Notes: a model not told the origin generated them from the sequence alone. 64,000 nucleotides of DNA from Moraxella sp. FZFQ2102 (GCF_024137865.1 NZ_CP099960.1:434001-498000); one strand, 5' to 3'; counted from the stretch's first letter, positions 37,469 to 47,584 are shown. Numbers and translations are program-made.

Positions 37469-37882
37469 TTGGAACGCTGGTTTGAATTTGTGGGCAATCA
37501 CCCATTTTTATTCGGTCTATTAATTGTACTTGCCATCGCCTTTTTTGCCATCGAAGGTAAACGCAGCGGCCGCAAAGTACCACCAAGCGAAGTTGGTCTG
37601 TTGGTCAATAACCAAAACGCGCGCATCATCGACATCCGCCCTGCCAACAAATTCGCCACAGGACATATCACAGGCAGTGAAAATATCCCATTCACCGAGC
37701 TTAAAAACCGCCTAACCGAGCTGCAAGCCATCGAAGTACCTGTCATCATCGTCTGCGACATCGGCATCCAAGCAGGTGCAGCGGTGCAGCTGATCGCACG
37801 CCCGAACTTCATGCGACTAGAAGGCGGCATCCAAGGCTATCAAGCTGCTGGCTTGCCATTGGTCGGTGCGAAGAAAAAATAA
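37469..37882 (+). CDS. Membrane-anchored rhodanese-like protein (YibN-like)
   Basis: 137 residues with a TTG start; GGAG lies 8 bp upstream and no in-frame ATG fits. One N-terminal membrane segment (HPFLFGLLIVLAIAFFAIE) is followed by a rhodanese domain: NARIIDIRPANKFATGHITGSENIPFTEL, and the active-site loop VCDIGIQAGAA with the cysteine kept. The order yibN-grxC-secB is the same as in E. coli, supporting the assignment. Confidence 0.88.
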   Translation: MERWFEFVGNHPFLFGLLIVLAIAFFAIEGKRSGRKVPPSEVGLLVNNQNARIIDIRPANKFATGHITGSENIPFTELKNRLTELQAIEVPVIIVCDIGIQAGAAVQLIARPNFMRLEGGIQGYQAAGLPLVGAKKK

Positions 37883-37982
37883 TCCACTTTGCACTACCCT
37901 TAAGCCGCCCTTGAAATGATGGCAAATCATCCCCATCAAAGCGTTATCACGATTGGATTTTTAAGACAACTACGAGTAAATT

Positions 37983-38240
37983 ATGACACAAGTCACCATC
38001 TACACCACCCCAGTATGCCCATACTGCACCAATGCTAAGCAGCTTTTGACCAATAAAGGCGTGGCATTTGACGAAATCAGTATGTACGATTTGACCACCG
38101 AAGAGCGTCAAGCCCTATCAGCTAAGACCAATGGCTATCGCACCGTGCCGCAGATTTTCATCGGTGAGACTTTCGTTGGCGGTTTTGATCAGCTAAACAA
38201 GCTGAACCAAGAAGGCAAACTGGACGAAATGCTGGGCTAA
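37983..38240 (+). CDS. grxC: Glutaredoxin 3
   Basis: 85 residues. The redox site is Cys12-Pro-Tyr-Cys15; glutathione-binding TVPQIFIG and the GG of FVGGFDQL are present. Reduces disulfides using glutathione. secB follows 32 bp downstream. Confidence 0.96.
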   Translation: MTQVTIYTTPVCPYCTNAKQLLTNKGVAFDEISMYDLTTEERQALSAKTNGYRTVPQIFIGETFVGGFDQLNKLNQEGKLDEMLG

Positions 38241-38272
38241 TTTTTCAAATTTTTCAAATTAAGGAGCAATCC

Positions 38273-38728
38273 ATGTCAGACGAATTGAACCAACCGCAAC
38301 TAGGTCTTGAGCGCATTTATACCAAAGACATTTCATTTGAAGTGCCAAGCGTCGATGTCTTCACCAAGCAATGGAAACCAGAAACCGACATCAACATCGC
38401 TGCAAGCGTCACCGATCTTGATGAAGACTATAAAGAAGTTGTGCTAACTGTCAGCGTCACCGCCAAACTAGAAGACAGCGTGGCATTCATCGCTGAAGTG
38501 CAGCAAGCAGGCATCTTCCTTCTAAAAAATATCCCAGAAGACGATATGCCACACCTGCTACAAGCCTACTGCCCAAATATCCTGTTCCCATACGCGCGTG
38601 AAGTGATCAGCGATGTGGTCAGCCGCGGCAGCTTCCCACAGCTACTGCTTGCACCAGTGAACTTCGAACAAGCTTTCTTACAAAGCCAGCTAGAAGCCCA
38701 AGGTGAAGATGCTGAAGGTAAGGCATAA
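38273..38728 (+). CDS. secB: Protein export chaperone SecB
   Basis: 151 residues. Holds preproteins unfolded and hands them to SecA. Family segments: [59 protein letters not shown] (split motif) and [17 protein letters not shown]. The C-terminus lacks a long acidic tail. AAGGAGC precedes the ATG. A repeat and a terminator follow. Confidence 0.96.
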   Translation: MSDELNQPQLGLERIYTKDISFEVPSVDVFTKQWKPETDINIAASVTDLDEDYKEVVLTVSVTAKLEDSVAFIAEVQQAGIFLLKNIPEDDMPHLLQAYCPNILFPYAREVISDVVSRGSFPQLLLAPVNFEQAFLQSQLEAQGEDAEGKA

Positions 38729-38748
38729 GCCATTTATGGTCAAACCAA

Positions 38749-38800
38749 TTTGAAATAAGGCAAGGAAAACGAGTGAGTTTGGCTTAAGTTTTATTTCAAA
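38749..38800. repeat. Family A inverted-terminal repeat element, copy 3 (short)
   Basis: 52 bp with TTTGAAATAA and TTATTTCAAA at its ends and GGAAAACGAGTGAGTTTGGC inside. The shortest copy, perhaps close to the core unit. Confidence 0.75.
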
Positions 38801-38814
38801 TTTATAGACCTTAT

Positions 38815-38843
38815 AAAGCTCGGATTAATTTTCGGGCTTTTTT
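38815..38843 (+). terminator. Intrinsic terminator after secB
   Basis: AAAGCTCG / CGGGCTTT stem (one G-T pair), 10-nt loop, T-run. Confidence 0.75.
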
Positions 38844-38904
38844 ATCGTCTGAATTTTATAGACCATAATTTATTGTGTAAACCCATTGCAATTGTGGCTT
38901 ATTT

Positions 38905-38934
38905 TTGATAACTTTAACTGATTTTCACCATAAT
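38905..38934 (+). promoter_or_regulatory. Possible dut promoter
   Basis: TTGATA, 18-bp spacer, CATAAT. The -10 ends 11 bp before the ATG, so the leader would be very short. Confidence 0.35.
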
Positions 38935-38945
38935 AAAGGCAACCC

Positions 38946-39410
38946 ATGAACAGCGTCCAAGTCAAAATCCTAAATCCAAAAATCGGTCAAGATCCTGCAT
39001 TCCCCCTACCAACTCGCGCCACCGACGGCTCGGCAGGCATCGATCTGCGCGCCTGCATCGATGCTCCAATCACCATCAAAGCAGGCGAAACTAAGCTTAT
39101 CGGCACAGGTCTGTCGATCTATATCGCCGATCCAAACTTCGCCGGTCTGATCCTGCCGCGCTCAGGACTGGGTCATAAGCATGGCATCGTCTTGGGTAAT
39201 CTTGTGGGTCTGATCGATGCCGATTATCAAGGTGAGCTGATGGTCAGCGTCTGGAATCGCAGCAGCACCGATTTTGTGCTTGAGCCTGCCGAGCGTATGG
39301 CGCAGTATGTCGTCGTACCTGTGGCGCGCCCCAGCTTTGAGATTGTCGATGAGTTTACCGATGTCAGCGCACGCGGTGCTGGCGGTTTCGGCTCATCAGG
39401 TCGCCTATAA
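38946..39410 (+). CDS. dut: dUTP diphosphatase
   Basis: 154 residues, trimeric dUTPase. Motifs in order: GSAGIDLRA (I), [12 protein letters not shown] (II), [17 protein letters not shown] (III), [13 protein letters not shown] (IV) and [12 protein letters not shown] (V). Hydrolyses dUTP to dUMP. argB begins 29 bp downstream. Confidence 0.97.
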   Translation: MNSVQVKILNPKIGQDPAFPLPTRATDGSAGIDLRACIDAPITIKAGETKLIGTGLSIYIADPNFAGLILPRSGLGHKHGIVLGNLVGLIDADYQGELMVSVWNRSSTDFVLEPAERMAQYVVVPVARPSFEIVDEFTDVSARGAGGFGSSGRL

Positions 39411-39430
39411 TTTTCACTGCTTGTAAATAA

Positions 39431-40336
<906 letters not shown>

Positions 40337-40352
40337 GCTTGGGATAAATGAT

Positions 40353-40384
40353 AAAAGCCTGCCAGTTGGTGGGCTTTTGTTTTT
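40353..40384 (+). terminator. Intrinsic terminator after argB
   Basis: AAAAGCCTGCC / GGTGGGCTTTT stem with one mismatch, then TGTTTTT. Confidence 0.75.
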
Positions 40385-40400
40385 ATGGGCAGTATGGGAT

Positions 40401-40518
40401 GTAGAGTGCGGTATCCGCACCTTTTCACCGAAGATGTTTGATTTTATAATAAATTTTGCAAAGATTGTTTGGGAATTGATGCATTGGGTATTTTAATGGT
40501 GCGTAGAACGCAACCTAC
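40401..40518. repeat. Family B paired-palindrome element, 118 bp
   Basis: GTAGAGTGCGG-TAT-CCGCACC at the left and GGTGCGTAGAACGCAACC-TAC at the right are inverted copies of each other, each nearly palindromic. They flank an AT-rich 76-bp core. Same architecture and length as 60200-60318, with an unrelated core. Confidence 0.75.
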
Positions 40519-40536
40519 ACTGATACCAATCCCAAT

Positions 40537-40569
40537 AAAAAAGCCCATCTTTTCAGATGAGCTTTTTTT
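40537..40569 (-). terminator. Intrinsic terminator after the first porin gene
   Basis: Minus strand AAAAAAGCTCATC pairs with GATGGGCTTTTTT. Confidence 0.85.
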
Positions 40570-40590
40570 GATCAAGATAACTTCTTTAGA

Positions 40591-41598
40591 TTAGAAGTTG
40601 TACTCTAGACCAGCACCTACGCCGAATTGCTTGTCTGTTGCACGAACTTTTGTTTTGTCGTTAGTGATTTCATCTTTTAGGTAGCCAGTGTAGATGTGAC
40701 CAGTTGCTGCTTTGTTGAACGCATACTCAGCACCAACTAGAGCGCGTTGACGCTTGTCATCAGCAACACCTGAATAGTTATCAACATAGTCTAGCTGACC
40801 ATATACAGACCATGGAGTTTGGGTCTTGTATTTAGCACTTAGCGTGTAACCGTTTTCGTTGTCATCAGTTGCATGGTCAGTGTTTTGGTATAGTGCGCCA
40901 ACAGTCAATGCTGGAGTTACTTTATAGTCACCAGACACGCGCAACCATGATTTCTTGTCGTCGATAGCAGCGATGTTTGCAGTGCTGATGTAAGTAATAC
41001 CTGCGCGTACTGGGTATGCTTCTGGCTCATATTTTAGACCAACACCATATGCATCAGTTTTGATTTCTCCTAGGTCACCCTGAGTGTCATCTAGCTCATC
41101 TAGACCGTACATACCTAGGAATTGTAGGCCGTTGTAGCTTGGTGAGATATAAGCAAATGCGTTGTTCGCGCGTGGTTCATTGATTGATACTAGTAGGTCA
41201 TCACCGCCTACAACGCCACCAACAGTCACATCAGCGTAGTCGATTTGATCGTCGATCGCAGATAGACGACCAGCTAGAAGCGTACCGTATTGCTTGTTAG
41301 AAACACCGATGAAAGTATCGCGTGGTTCGAAGTTACGATTTTTCTTAGCTTCTTTGTCGCTGTCTGGGCGAACGCGGTATTCTAGTTGGTAAACTAGGTC
41401 AGTGTTAGCAGTTAGTGCTTCTGCACCTTTAACACCGATACGAGAACCGTGTGTGTTCAAAGTAGTACGAGTGCTGTCTTCAAGGTCAGAATTAACCACA
41501 TCAGCAGTCATTACGACTTTACCGTAAACGGTTGGTGCTGCTTGAGCAGCAGTGATAGACAATGCAGCAACAGCTGATGCTAGAACTAGTTTTTTCAT
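40591..41598 (-). CDS. Outer-membrane porin, paralogue 1
   Basis: 335 residues. The signal peptide is MKKLVLASAVAALSITAAQA, then APTVYGKVVM, the typical start of Neisseria-type general porins. It has GSRIGVKGAEALT, LVYQLEYRV and GVSNKQYGTLLAGRL, and ends in the beta-barrel signature EYNF. A 16-strand trimeric diffusion porin is expected. Start 41598 is set by GTGGAGAAACCC. Most similar to the paralogue at 42185; all three porins sit in a row on the minus strand, each with its own promoter and terminator. Confidence 0.93.
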   Translation of the reverse strand: MKKLVLASAVAALSITAAQAAPTVYGKVVMTADVVNSDLEDSTRTTLNTHGSRIGVKGAEALTANTDLVYQLEYRVRPDSDKEAKKNRNFEPRDTFIGVSNKQYGTLLAGRLSAIDDQIDYADVTVGGVVGGDDLLVSINEPRANNAFAYISPSYNGLQFLGMYGLDELDDTQGDLGEIKTDAYGVGLKYEPEAYPVRAGITYISTANIAAIDDKKSWLRVSGDYKVTPALTVGALYQNTDHATDDNENGYTLSAKYKTQTPWSVYGQLDYVDNYSGVADDKRQRALVGAEYAFNKAATGHIYTGYLKDEITNDKTKVRATDKQFGVGAGLEYNF

Positions 41599-41619
41599 GG
41601 GTTTCTCCACTTAGGTTTT

Positions 41620-41633
41620 GGACATCGATGTCC
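41620..41633. promoter_or_regulatory. Perfect palindrome in the porin 1 leader
   Basis: GGACATCGATGTCC, a 14-bp perfect palindrome 22 bp before the start codon. It could form a hairpin near the ribosome site or bind a dimeric regulator. Confidence 0.35.
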
Positions 41634-41782
41634 ACTACAAGACTACTTGTAAATTCGATGCTGATAATGTCTAGGACATCACTTCACATCTGGGTTGTTA
41701 TATTTGACCATCCATCGCATCCTGTTACACTCAGCAACATTATGGAAGTATCCGTGATAGTCAAGCTTCATATTGTGTCTAT

Positions 41783-41810
41783 AGAATACCAAGTTTGAAA
41801 TATTTTGCAA
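41783..41810 (-). promoter_or_regulatory. Porin 1 promoter
   Basis: Minus strand TTGCAA, 16-bp spacer AATATTTCAAACTTGG, TATTCT. The same -35, spacing and AAACTTG core precede porins 2 and 3. The predicted leader is about 180 nt. Confidence 0.7.
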
Positions 41811-42135
41811 TACCTTTTGCGCATTTGATGCGATGATTTTTACAAATTATTTTATAACTTATTGATTTATTGTGATTTATTTGGATAAAAAATCATAAAA
41901 TTTTTTGTAAATTTTCCACAACTTAGGTATGATTAGACAAATTTTTGGGTATTTTTTGGGCAAAATGCTGGCAAATTTGAGCAATTTTACAATTTTTGTT
42001 ACAACTTATTGAGCGCAAAAACTTGACATTTGGCTGACAAGTGTTCATTGAAATGTCATATTTTCTACTTTTATGTTACTGTTTTATGACATACAGTTAC
42101 TTTGTTTATCATAAACACAGTGATTTAATTTCATT
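41811..42135. other. AT-rich spacer between porin genes 1 and 2
   Basis: About 325 bp upstream of the porin 1 promoter, rich in TTTTACAAATT-like runs. No coding frame or obvious RNA fold seen; possibly upstream regulatory DNA. Confidence 0.5.
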
Positions 42136-42164
42136 AAAAAACACCCCAAAATGACTTTGGGGTG
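42136..42164 (-). terminator. Intrinsic terminator after the second porin gene
   Basis: CACCCCAAA / TTTGGGGTG stem with a 5-nt loop; T-run on the minus strand. Confidence 0.85.
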
Positions 42165-42184
42165 CTTGTGTGTCGATGTACCGA

Positions 42185-43243
42185 TTAGAATTTGAAATCG
42201 ATACCTGCACCAACGCCAAATGCTTCATATTTCGCGTTGCCAGCTGCGCCAAGGTTTTGCTTGCCTGCACCAACAAAGGCAGTCTGACCTGCGACGCGAT
42301 CTTCATCGCGATATGATGCATAGACATGACCTGTGGCTGCTTTATTGAAGGCATATTTGCCACCGACGATATAGCGCTGACGCTCACCATCTTTAAAGCC
42401 ACCTGCATTGTCCACATAGTCCACCTGACCATAGACAAGCCACGGTGTTTCGGTTTGGTATCTTAGGCTTGCGGTATATGAGTTTTCTTTCTCATCACCA
42501 CCGAAACCTTCACCCAATTTGGTGTTTTGGTATAGTACGCCCAATGTGGTTTTTGGTGTGAACTTATAATCGCCTGAAACTCGCAGTGCTTTGATGCGGT
42601 CAGATGCTTGCATCCAGCCAATACCTGCACGGAATGGCGCTTCTGCAGGCTTATAAGCGATCGCTGCTTCATAGTAGCCGTCAAACACCTTGTCATTGTC
42701 ATCATTCTCATCCAGCGCGTACATACCTTGAAATGATAGACCGTTGTAGCTTGGTGAGAAATAAGTAAAGGCATTGTTCACGCGTGGCTTATCCAGCGCT
42801 GACAATAGATTATCGCCACCATCGACCGCGCCTGCTGAGACATCAGCGAAGTTAATGCCGTTGTTTACCGAAGTTTGGCGACCTGCCAATACTGTACCGT
42901 ATTGCTTGTTCGCAAGGCCAATGAAAGTATCACGCGGTACGATATGACCTGTGGTGCTTGCATTGTCATCGACGCGCACGCCGTATTCTAGCTGATAGAC
43001 AACATCAGTGTTCGCGGTCAATGGCTCCGAGCCTTTGACACCGATACGGCCTGTGGTTGAGTTCAGCTTGGTACGCGTGCTAGAGTCTGTGCGTTCAACA
43101 GTTTTGCGATCAGCGCTCAGTCTGTCAAGATCAGCATCGACCGTATCCAGTGTCAAAAACACTTTACCATAAACAGTCGGTGCGGCGTGCGCTGCAGTGA
43201 TCGATGCGGCGACGATGGCAGTTGCCAAAACTAATTTTTTCAC
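42185..43243 (-). CDS. Outer-membrane porin, paralogue 2
   Basis: 352 residues with a GTG start behind AAGGAGAACAAT. Upstream ATG codons in the open frame have no ribosome site and would add a non-signal leader. Signal peptide (M)KKLVLATAIVAASITAAHA, mature start APTVYGKVFLTLDTV. Conserved porin blocks TGRIGVKGSEPLT, VVYQLEYGVRV, GLANKQYGTVLAGRQ and the C-terminal FKF. Differs from paralogue 1 mainly in loops, as expected for surface-exposed variation. Confidence 0.93.
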   Translation of the reverse strand: MKKLVLATAIVAASITAAHAAPTVYGKVFLTLDTVDADLDRLSADRKTVERTDSSTRTKLNSTTGRIGVKGSEPLTANTDVVYQLEYGVRVDDNASTTGHIVPRDTFIGLANKQYGTVLAGRQTSVNNGINFADVSAGAVDGGDNLLSALDKPRVNNAFTYFSPSYNGLSFQGMYALDENDDNDKVFDGYYEAAIAYKPAEAPFRAGIGWMQASDRIKALRVSGDYKFTPKTTLGVLYQNTKLGEGFGGDEKENSYTASLRYQTETPWLVYGQVDYVDNAGGFKDGERQRYIVGGKYAFNKAATGHVYASYRDEDRVAGQTAFVGAGKQNLGAAGNAKYEAFGVGAGIDFKF

Positions 43244-43412
43244 ATTGTTCTCCTTGTGTGTGATCGGACTCAAGATGGTGAGTCGCACTTTTTCCATTGG
43301 ATCGGTATGACACCCATCCATGTCGGCAAAACACATCATCCATCGACCGATCTTTACGCATAGTTACACGCAAGATAGAAAACAGACAATATATTTTTAA
43401 AACCTTGCACAT

Positions 43413-43440
43413 AGCATAGCAAGTTTGTAATATTTTGCAA
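43413..43440 (-). promoter_or_regulatory. Porin 2 promoter
   Basis: Minus strand TTGCAA, 16-bp spacer AATATTACAAACTTGC, TATGCT. Differs from the porin 1 promoter by only a few bases across -35, spacer and -10. The leader is about 170 nt; the remaining 160 bp up to the porin 3 terminator is AT-rich with no gene. Confidence 0.7.
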
Positions 43441-43600
43441 TACTTAAAACCAAAAAAAATTCATCAAAATTTCTCATAATTTGCATATTCATCGATAAAT
43501 TATTTTTACTGCATTGATTTTGAAAATAAAATTATTCTCCTATTGCTTCTCTTGCTTTTTATTCATCAACTTTTACCAATGATCGGCTGACTTTTAGCCA

Positions 43601-43632
43601 AAAACACCCAAAGCTTGCGGAAACTTTGGGTG
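43601..43632 (-). terminator. Intrinsic terminator after the third porin gene
   Basis: CACCCAAAG / CTTTGGGTG stem; T-run on the minus strand. Confidence 0.85.
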
Positions 43633-43667
43633 AAACCAGTGCGGTTTTTTATAGCCAATCGATCAGT

Positions 43668-44756
43668 TTAGAAGAAGTATTGTAAACCAACGCCGACGCC
43701 ATAGCGTTTGTCATGGCTGCTGTTGGCAGCGACACTGACGAAATCTTGGTTCCATAGGGTTTGGCTTGCCACGGTTTCGTCTTTTTTGTACGATGCATAG
43801 ACATGACCAATGGTGCTTTTATTAAAGTAGTATTTGCCACCGACGACCAAACGCTCTTTCATTGCATCTTCGCAGCCACCGGCATGATCGACATAGTCAT
43901 ACTGGGTGAACAGACGCCAAGGAGTGTCAGTCTGATGTAATACGCTGACAGTGTATGAATGCTCGTCGCTGGCATTCGACACCTTAGTGATGCGTCGTGA
44001 TTGTACCGCATCATCCTTGCCCCACAGATAGCCAAAATCGGTATTTTGGTAGATTGCGCCAACTGAAGTTTTTGGCGTTACTTTATAGTTGGCAGCTAGA
44101 CGCAGTGCCTTGAACTGATTTGGCGCTTCTGTATATGATGCACCCACGCGGTATGGCTTGCCTGTTGGCTCATATTTTACCGTGGCTGAATATAAGTTGT
44201 TACGAAGTGGCCAGTCTTGGACATTATTCTCATCCAAAGTATAGTATAGATAGCCTGTGACACCATTGACAGTCGGTGAAGTATATTGCACGACATTGTT
44301 TAGACGCGCACGATCGACCGCTGCCAAGATATTATCACCGCCATCGACCGCCATCGATACCATATTGGCATATGGCTCAAGCATGATGTCAGGTGTGGTC
44401 ATGCGGCCAAAGGTCAATGCGCCGTATTTTTTGTGCTTGACACCTAAGAAAGTATCACGCGAGTTAAACTGTGTACTACTGCCTGAATCAGGGGTCACGC
44501 CATACTCTAGCTGATAAAACACACTCAAATCATCGCTGATGTCTTCTGTACCTTTGACACCGATACGACCTGTGGTTGAATTCAACTTGGTGCGCGCGCT
44601 TTTGACATGGTATTCATCTGGCGCATCAGGATGTACCCTCTCATCGGCATGGATAGTATCTAGCGATAATGAGATGCGACCATAGACAGTCGGTGTGGCA
44701 TGAGCGGCTGCGGTAGATAGCGCAAGGATGGCGGTGGTGAGCAACAGTTTTTTCAT
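43668..44756 (-). CDS. Outer-membrane porin, paralogue 3
   Basis: 362 residues. Start 44756 is set by GGAGACGCTC. Signal peptide MKKLLLTTAILALSTAAAHA, mature start TPTVYGRISLSLDTI. Core blocks TGRIGVKGTED, VFYQLEYGVTP, GVKHKKYGALTFGRM, and C-terminal LQYFF. The most diverged of the three; it has an extra tract near HADERVHPDAPDEYHVKSART and a cysteine in the segment HAGGCEDAMKER that the others lack. Confidence 0.92.
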   Translation of the reverse strand: MKKLLLTTAILALSTAAAHATPTVYGRISLSLDTIHADERVHPDAPDEYHVKSARTKLNSTTGRIGVKGTEDISDDLSVFYQLEYGVTPDSGSSTQFNSRDTFLGVKHKKYGALTFGRMTTPDIMLEPYANMVSMAVDGGDNILAAVDRARLNNVVQYTSPTVNGVTGYLYYTLDENNVQDWPLRNNLYSATVKYEPTGKPYRVGASYTEAPNQFKALRLAANYKVTPKTSVGAIYQNTDFGYLWGKDDAVQSRRITKVSNASDEHSYTVSVLHQTDTPWRLFTQYDYVDHAGGCEDAMKERLVVGGKYYFNKSTIGHVYASYKKDETVASQTLWNQDFVSVAANSSHDKRYGVGVGLQYFF

Positions 44757-44960
44757 GAGCGTCTCCATGAGTGCACATGATGCCAACTTAGTTTTTATGG
44801 TTATTATACAGCCAGTCAAAGAAACGAGAAGATGGCATCGCTTTTTGTTATTATTCTGTCTATTTTTATTTTTACATACAGACATATTATTTTAATAATT
44901 ATCACAAAATGCTACGCTAATATTTATTTTTGAATATTTAGTATGCACTTTGTGATTTAT

Positions 44961-44988
44961 AAGATAGCAAGTTTTGGGAAAATTGCAA
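44961..44988 (-). promoter_or_regulatory. Porin 3 promoter
   Basis: Minus strand TTGCAA, 16-bp spacer TTTTCCCAAAACTTGC, TATCTT. Keeps the AAACTTGC core next to the -10. The leader is about 200 nt. Confidence 0.6.
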
Positions 44989-45335
44989 CATTTTTTTGCG
45001 AAAAATCCTTAAAAAATTTAAGGAAATAAAATTTTATGTTGATTTTCAATAAGTTATTGATATTATATTGACAAATATTTTTTGTAACTGGAGTAAGATT
45101 TGTGTAAAAATCGTCCATTTTTGCTGATTTTTGGCACTGATATTCGCTTAAATTCTGTGATGAATGCAATTTTACAATACAAAAAGTTTGACAAATTTTA
45201 AATTTTATGAATTAAATTTAGATAAATTTTCGGCATTTATGTTTCTATAATATTGCTAATTGTAAATACATGACAATGACTCATTGCCTAAAATAAACAA
45301 CCCAACAAAGCCTGCGACAAGCACGCGTGATGTGC
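44989..45335. other. AT-rich spacer between porin 3 and miaE
   Basis: About 350 bp with no gene-like frame. A TATAAT at 45336-45341 with GCGACA 16 bp before it may be the miaE promoter. Confidence 0.45.
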
Positions 45336-45392
45336 TATAATTAAAACGATATTTGACCGATACTTTGAAATAACTGACTCTTTGGAATCATA

Positions 45393-46091
45393 ATGACTCA
45401 CCCGACCGATATTCACGATGATGATAAACTTGAGAACATCACCACGCGTGCTCGAGCGAAGACTGATATTAGCCATATTTATGAATTCTTGGGCTGTCGC
45501 ACATCAGACACTTGGCTAAAAGTCGCCAAACTACAGCTGCCGCTACTACTCCAAGACCACGCCAACTGCGAGAAAAAGGCCGCTGGCACAGCGATGAATC
45601 TGATCTTTCGCTATGAATTTCATCGTCAGCTTCAAGAGCGACTCGCGCAGCTGGTGCGTGAAGAAATGCTACACTATGAACAAGTGCTATCACTGATGAA
45701 AGAGCGCGGCATCGTATGGCATTATCTGCCTGCAGGTCGCTATGCCAAGGGGCTACTTAAGCACAAGCGCACGCATGAACCTGCTGCAATGGTCGATGTA
45801 CTGATCATCGGCGCGTTCATCGAAGCGCGTTCGTGTGAGCGGTTCTCGGCTCTGGCAGATGTGATCGATGATGAGAAATTGGCGCGTTATTATAAATATC
45901 TGCTAAAATCTGAATCGCGACATTATGAAGACTATCTGAATCTTGCGCAGTCGATTACTGATGAGAGCATCGATGAGCGTGTGGCGTTTTTTAAACAAGT
46001 AGAAAAAGAGCTGATTGAGACGCCTGATGATATGCTGCGCTTTCATAGCGGCGTGCCGAGTGATGCGCTGCTTGAGAGTTTGTTAGTATAA
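45393..46091 (+). CDS. miaE: tRNA-(ms2io6A37) hydroxylase
   Basis: 232 residues, a carboxylate-bridged diiron enzyme that hydroxylates the isopentenyl group of ms2i6A37 in tRNA. The diiron ligand segments are DHANCEKKAAG, REEMLHYEQV, GAFIEARSCERF and SESRHYEDYL. The N-terminus is about 25 residues longer than in some homologues. Confidence 0.92.
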   Translation: MTHPTDIHDDDKLENITTRARAKTDISHIYEFLGCRTSDTWLKVAKLQLPLLLQDHANCEKKAAGTAMNLIFRYEFHRQLQERLAQLVREEMLHYEQVLSLMKERGIVWHYLPAGRYAKGLLKHKRTHEPAAMVDVLIIGAFIEARSCERFSALADVIDDEKLARYYKYLLKSESRHYEDYLNLAQSITDESIDERVAFFKQVEKELIETPDDMLRFHSGVPSDALLESLLV

Positions 46092-46129
46092 AACAGAGTA
46101 CATAAAATAGATTCACAGGACTTATCGCC

Positions 46130-47584
46130 ATGCATCACCCCATCCCTGTCTATACCGCCCACGCTGTCAAGGCATGGGAGAGCCGTTGGTTCGCCGCTGA
46201 CAACTCAAGCTTTGGGCTGATGCAGCAAGCCGCCCTTGTCATGGCAAATGTCCTAAAAACCCGCCTATCACCTGCTGCCACGCTGTGCATCTGGTGCGGC
46301 AGCGGCAATAATGGCGGTGATGGCTATCTATTGGCGGCATATCTGGCGGATGTATATCGCGTGCAAGTGTACCAGACCGCGCCGCCATCAAGCGCAGATG
46401 CCAAGCGCGCGTATCAAGCGGCTGTCGATCACGGCATTCATATCACCGATACGCCCTGCGCTGCCGATGTGCATATCGATGCCATCTTTGGTAATGGCCT
46501 AGATCGTCCACTCACTGATGCGATGATCGATATCGTCCGTGCGTATAATGCCGCAACTGGACAAAAAATCGCCATCGACATTCCCACAGGACTGCATCCT
46601 GACACAGGGATGCCGCTGCCGATTTGCATGAGTGCTGATTTGACGCTGTGCTTGATGGCTTATAAAGCTGGGCTGCTGATGGGGCACGCCAAAAGCCATG
46701 TTGGTGAAATCATCTGCCTACCACTCATTCCGACAGATAGTGAACTGATCAGCACCGCCACGATTGATAACACCCTGCCGACACTGCCCACGCGCGCAGG
46801 ACGCGGCAGCCATCAGCATAAGGGGGATTTTGGCTCGGTGATGGTCATCGGCGGCTCATCGACTATGGGTGGCGCTGCCATCATGAGCGCTGAAGCTGCC
46901 ATCCGTGTGGGTGCAGGTCGCGTCACGGTAATGACGCACGAAGCCAATCACCCTGCCATCATCGCACGCCTGCCGAATCTTATGCTTGGCGACATCGAAC
47001 TGTCCGAAACCTATCGACTGTCGCAAATGTCGGCAGCGTGTATCGGCATGGGGTTTGGGCGTGATGACTGGTCGGCTCGCTGTTTTGATACTTGGCTGCT
47101 TGCATTGGTGGAATATGGCATTCCGACGGTGCTAGACGCTGATGGCTTGTGGCACTTGGCGCAATATCAAGCGTATCGCCTGCCCGATCACATCATCGGC
47201 ACACCGCATCATGCCGAAGCTGCGCGCCTACTTGACATTCATGCTGATGAAGTTGAAGTTGATCGCATCGCTGCCATTCGCGCTCTGCGTGATAAATTTG
47301 GCGGTCAATGGCTATTAAAAGGTGCGAACTCACTCACCATCGATCATACAGGCACAATCCGCATTTGCACACTTGGCAATGCAGCAATGGCAACAGCTGG
47401 CATGGGTGATGTACTGGCAGGCATGATGGCGGGTATTTTGGCGCAAGCGCCTGATACGCCAATCTCACAGATTGTTGCTTTGCACGCGCATTGTGGTGAT
47501 TTGCTAAGCGGTAATCATATCGCAGTCGATGTCAATGAAATAGGTAAAACAGCAGCAAGGATATTGAAGAGATGTGCAGTTTGA
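46130..47584 (+). CDS. nnr: Bifunctional NAD(P)HX epimerase / ADP-dependent dehydratase
   Basis: 484 residues. Repairs hydrated NADH and NADPH. The N-terminal epimerase domain (about 1-215) has CGSGNNGGDGYLLA and DAIFGNGLDRPL. The C-terminal ribokinase-fold dehydratase (about 225-484) has HKGDFGSVMVIGGSSTMGGAAIMSA (family form split here) and the catalytic GNAAMATAGMGDVLAGMMAG. Starts 38 bp after miaE and may be co-transcribed. Confidence 0.93.
   Translation: MHHPIPVYTAHAVKAWESRWFAADNSSFGLMQQAALVMANVLKTRLSPAATLCIWCGSGNNGGDGYLLAAYLADVYRVQVYQTAPPSSADAKRAYQAAVDHGIHITDTPCAADVHIDAIFGNGLDRPLTDAMIDIVRAYNAATGQKIAIDIPTGLHPDTGMPLPICMSADLTLCLMAYKAGLLMGHAKSHVGEIICLPLIPTDSELISTATIDNTLPTLPTRAGRGSHQHKGDFGSVMVIGGSSTMGGAAIMSAEAAIRVGAGRVTVMTHEANHPAIIARLPNLMLGDIELSETYRLSQMSAACIGMGFGRDDWSARCFDTWLLALVEYGIPTVLDADGLWHLAQYQAYRLPDHIIGTPHHAEAARLLDIHADEVEVDRIAAIRALRDKFGGQWLLKGANSLTIDHTGTIRICTLGNAAMATAGMGDVLAGMMAGILAQAPDTPISQIVALHAHCGDLLSGNHIAVDVNEIGKTAARILKRCAV

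Noticed and set aside
43244-43339. Longer N-terminus for porin 2 beginning at an upstream ATG
   Set aside because: The extension would bury the signal peptide; the GTG at 43243 has AAGGAG at proper spacing.
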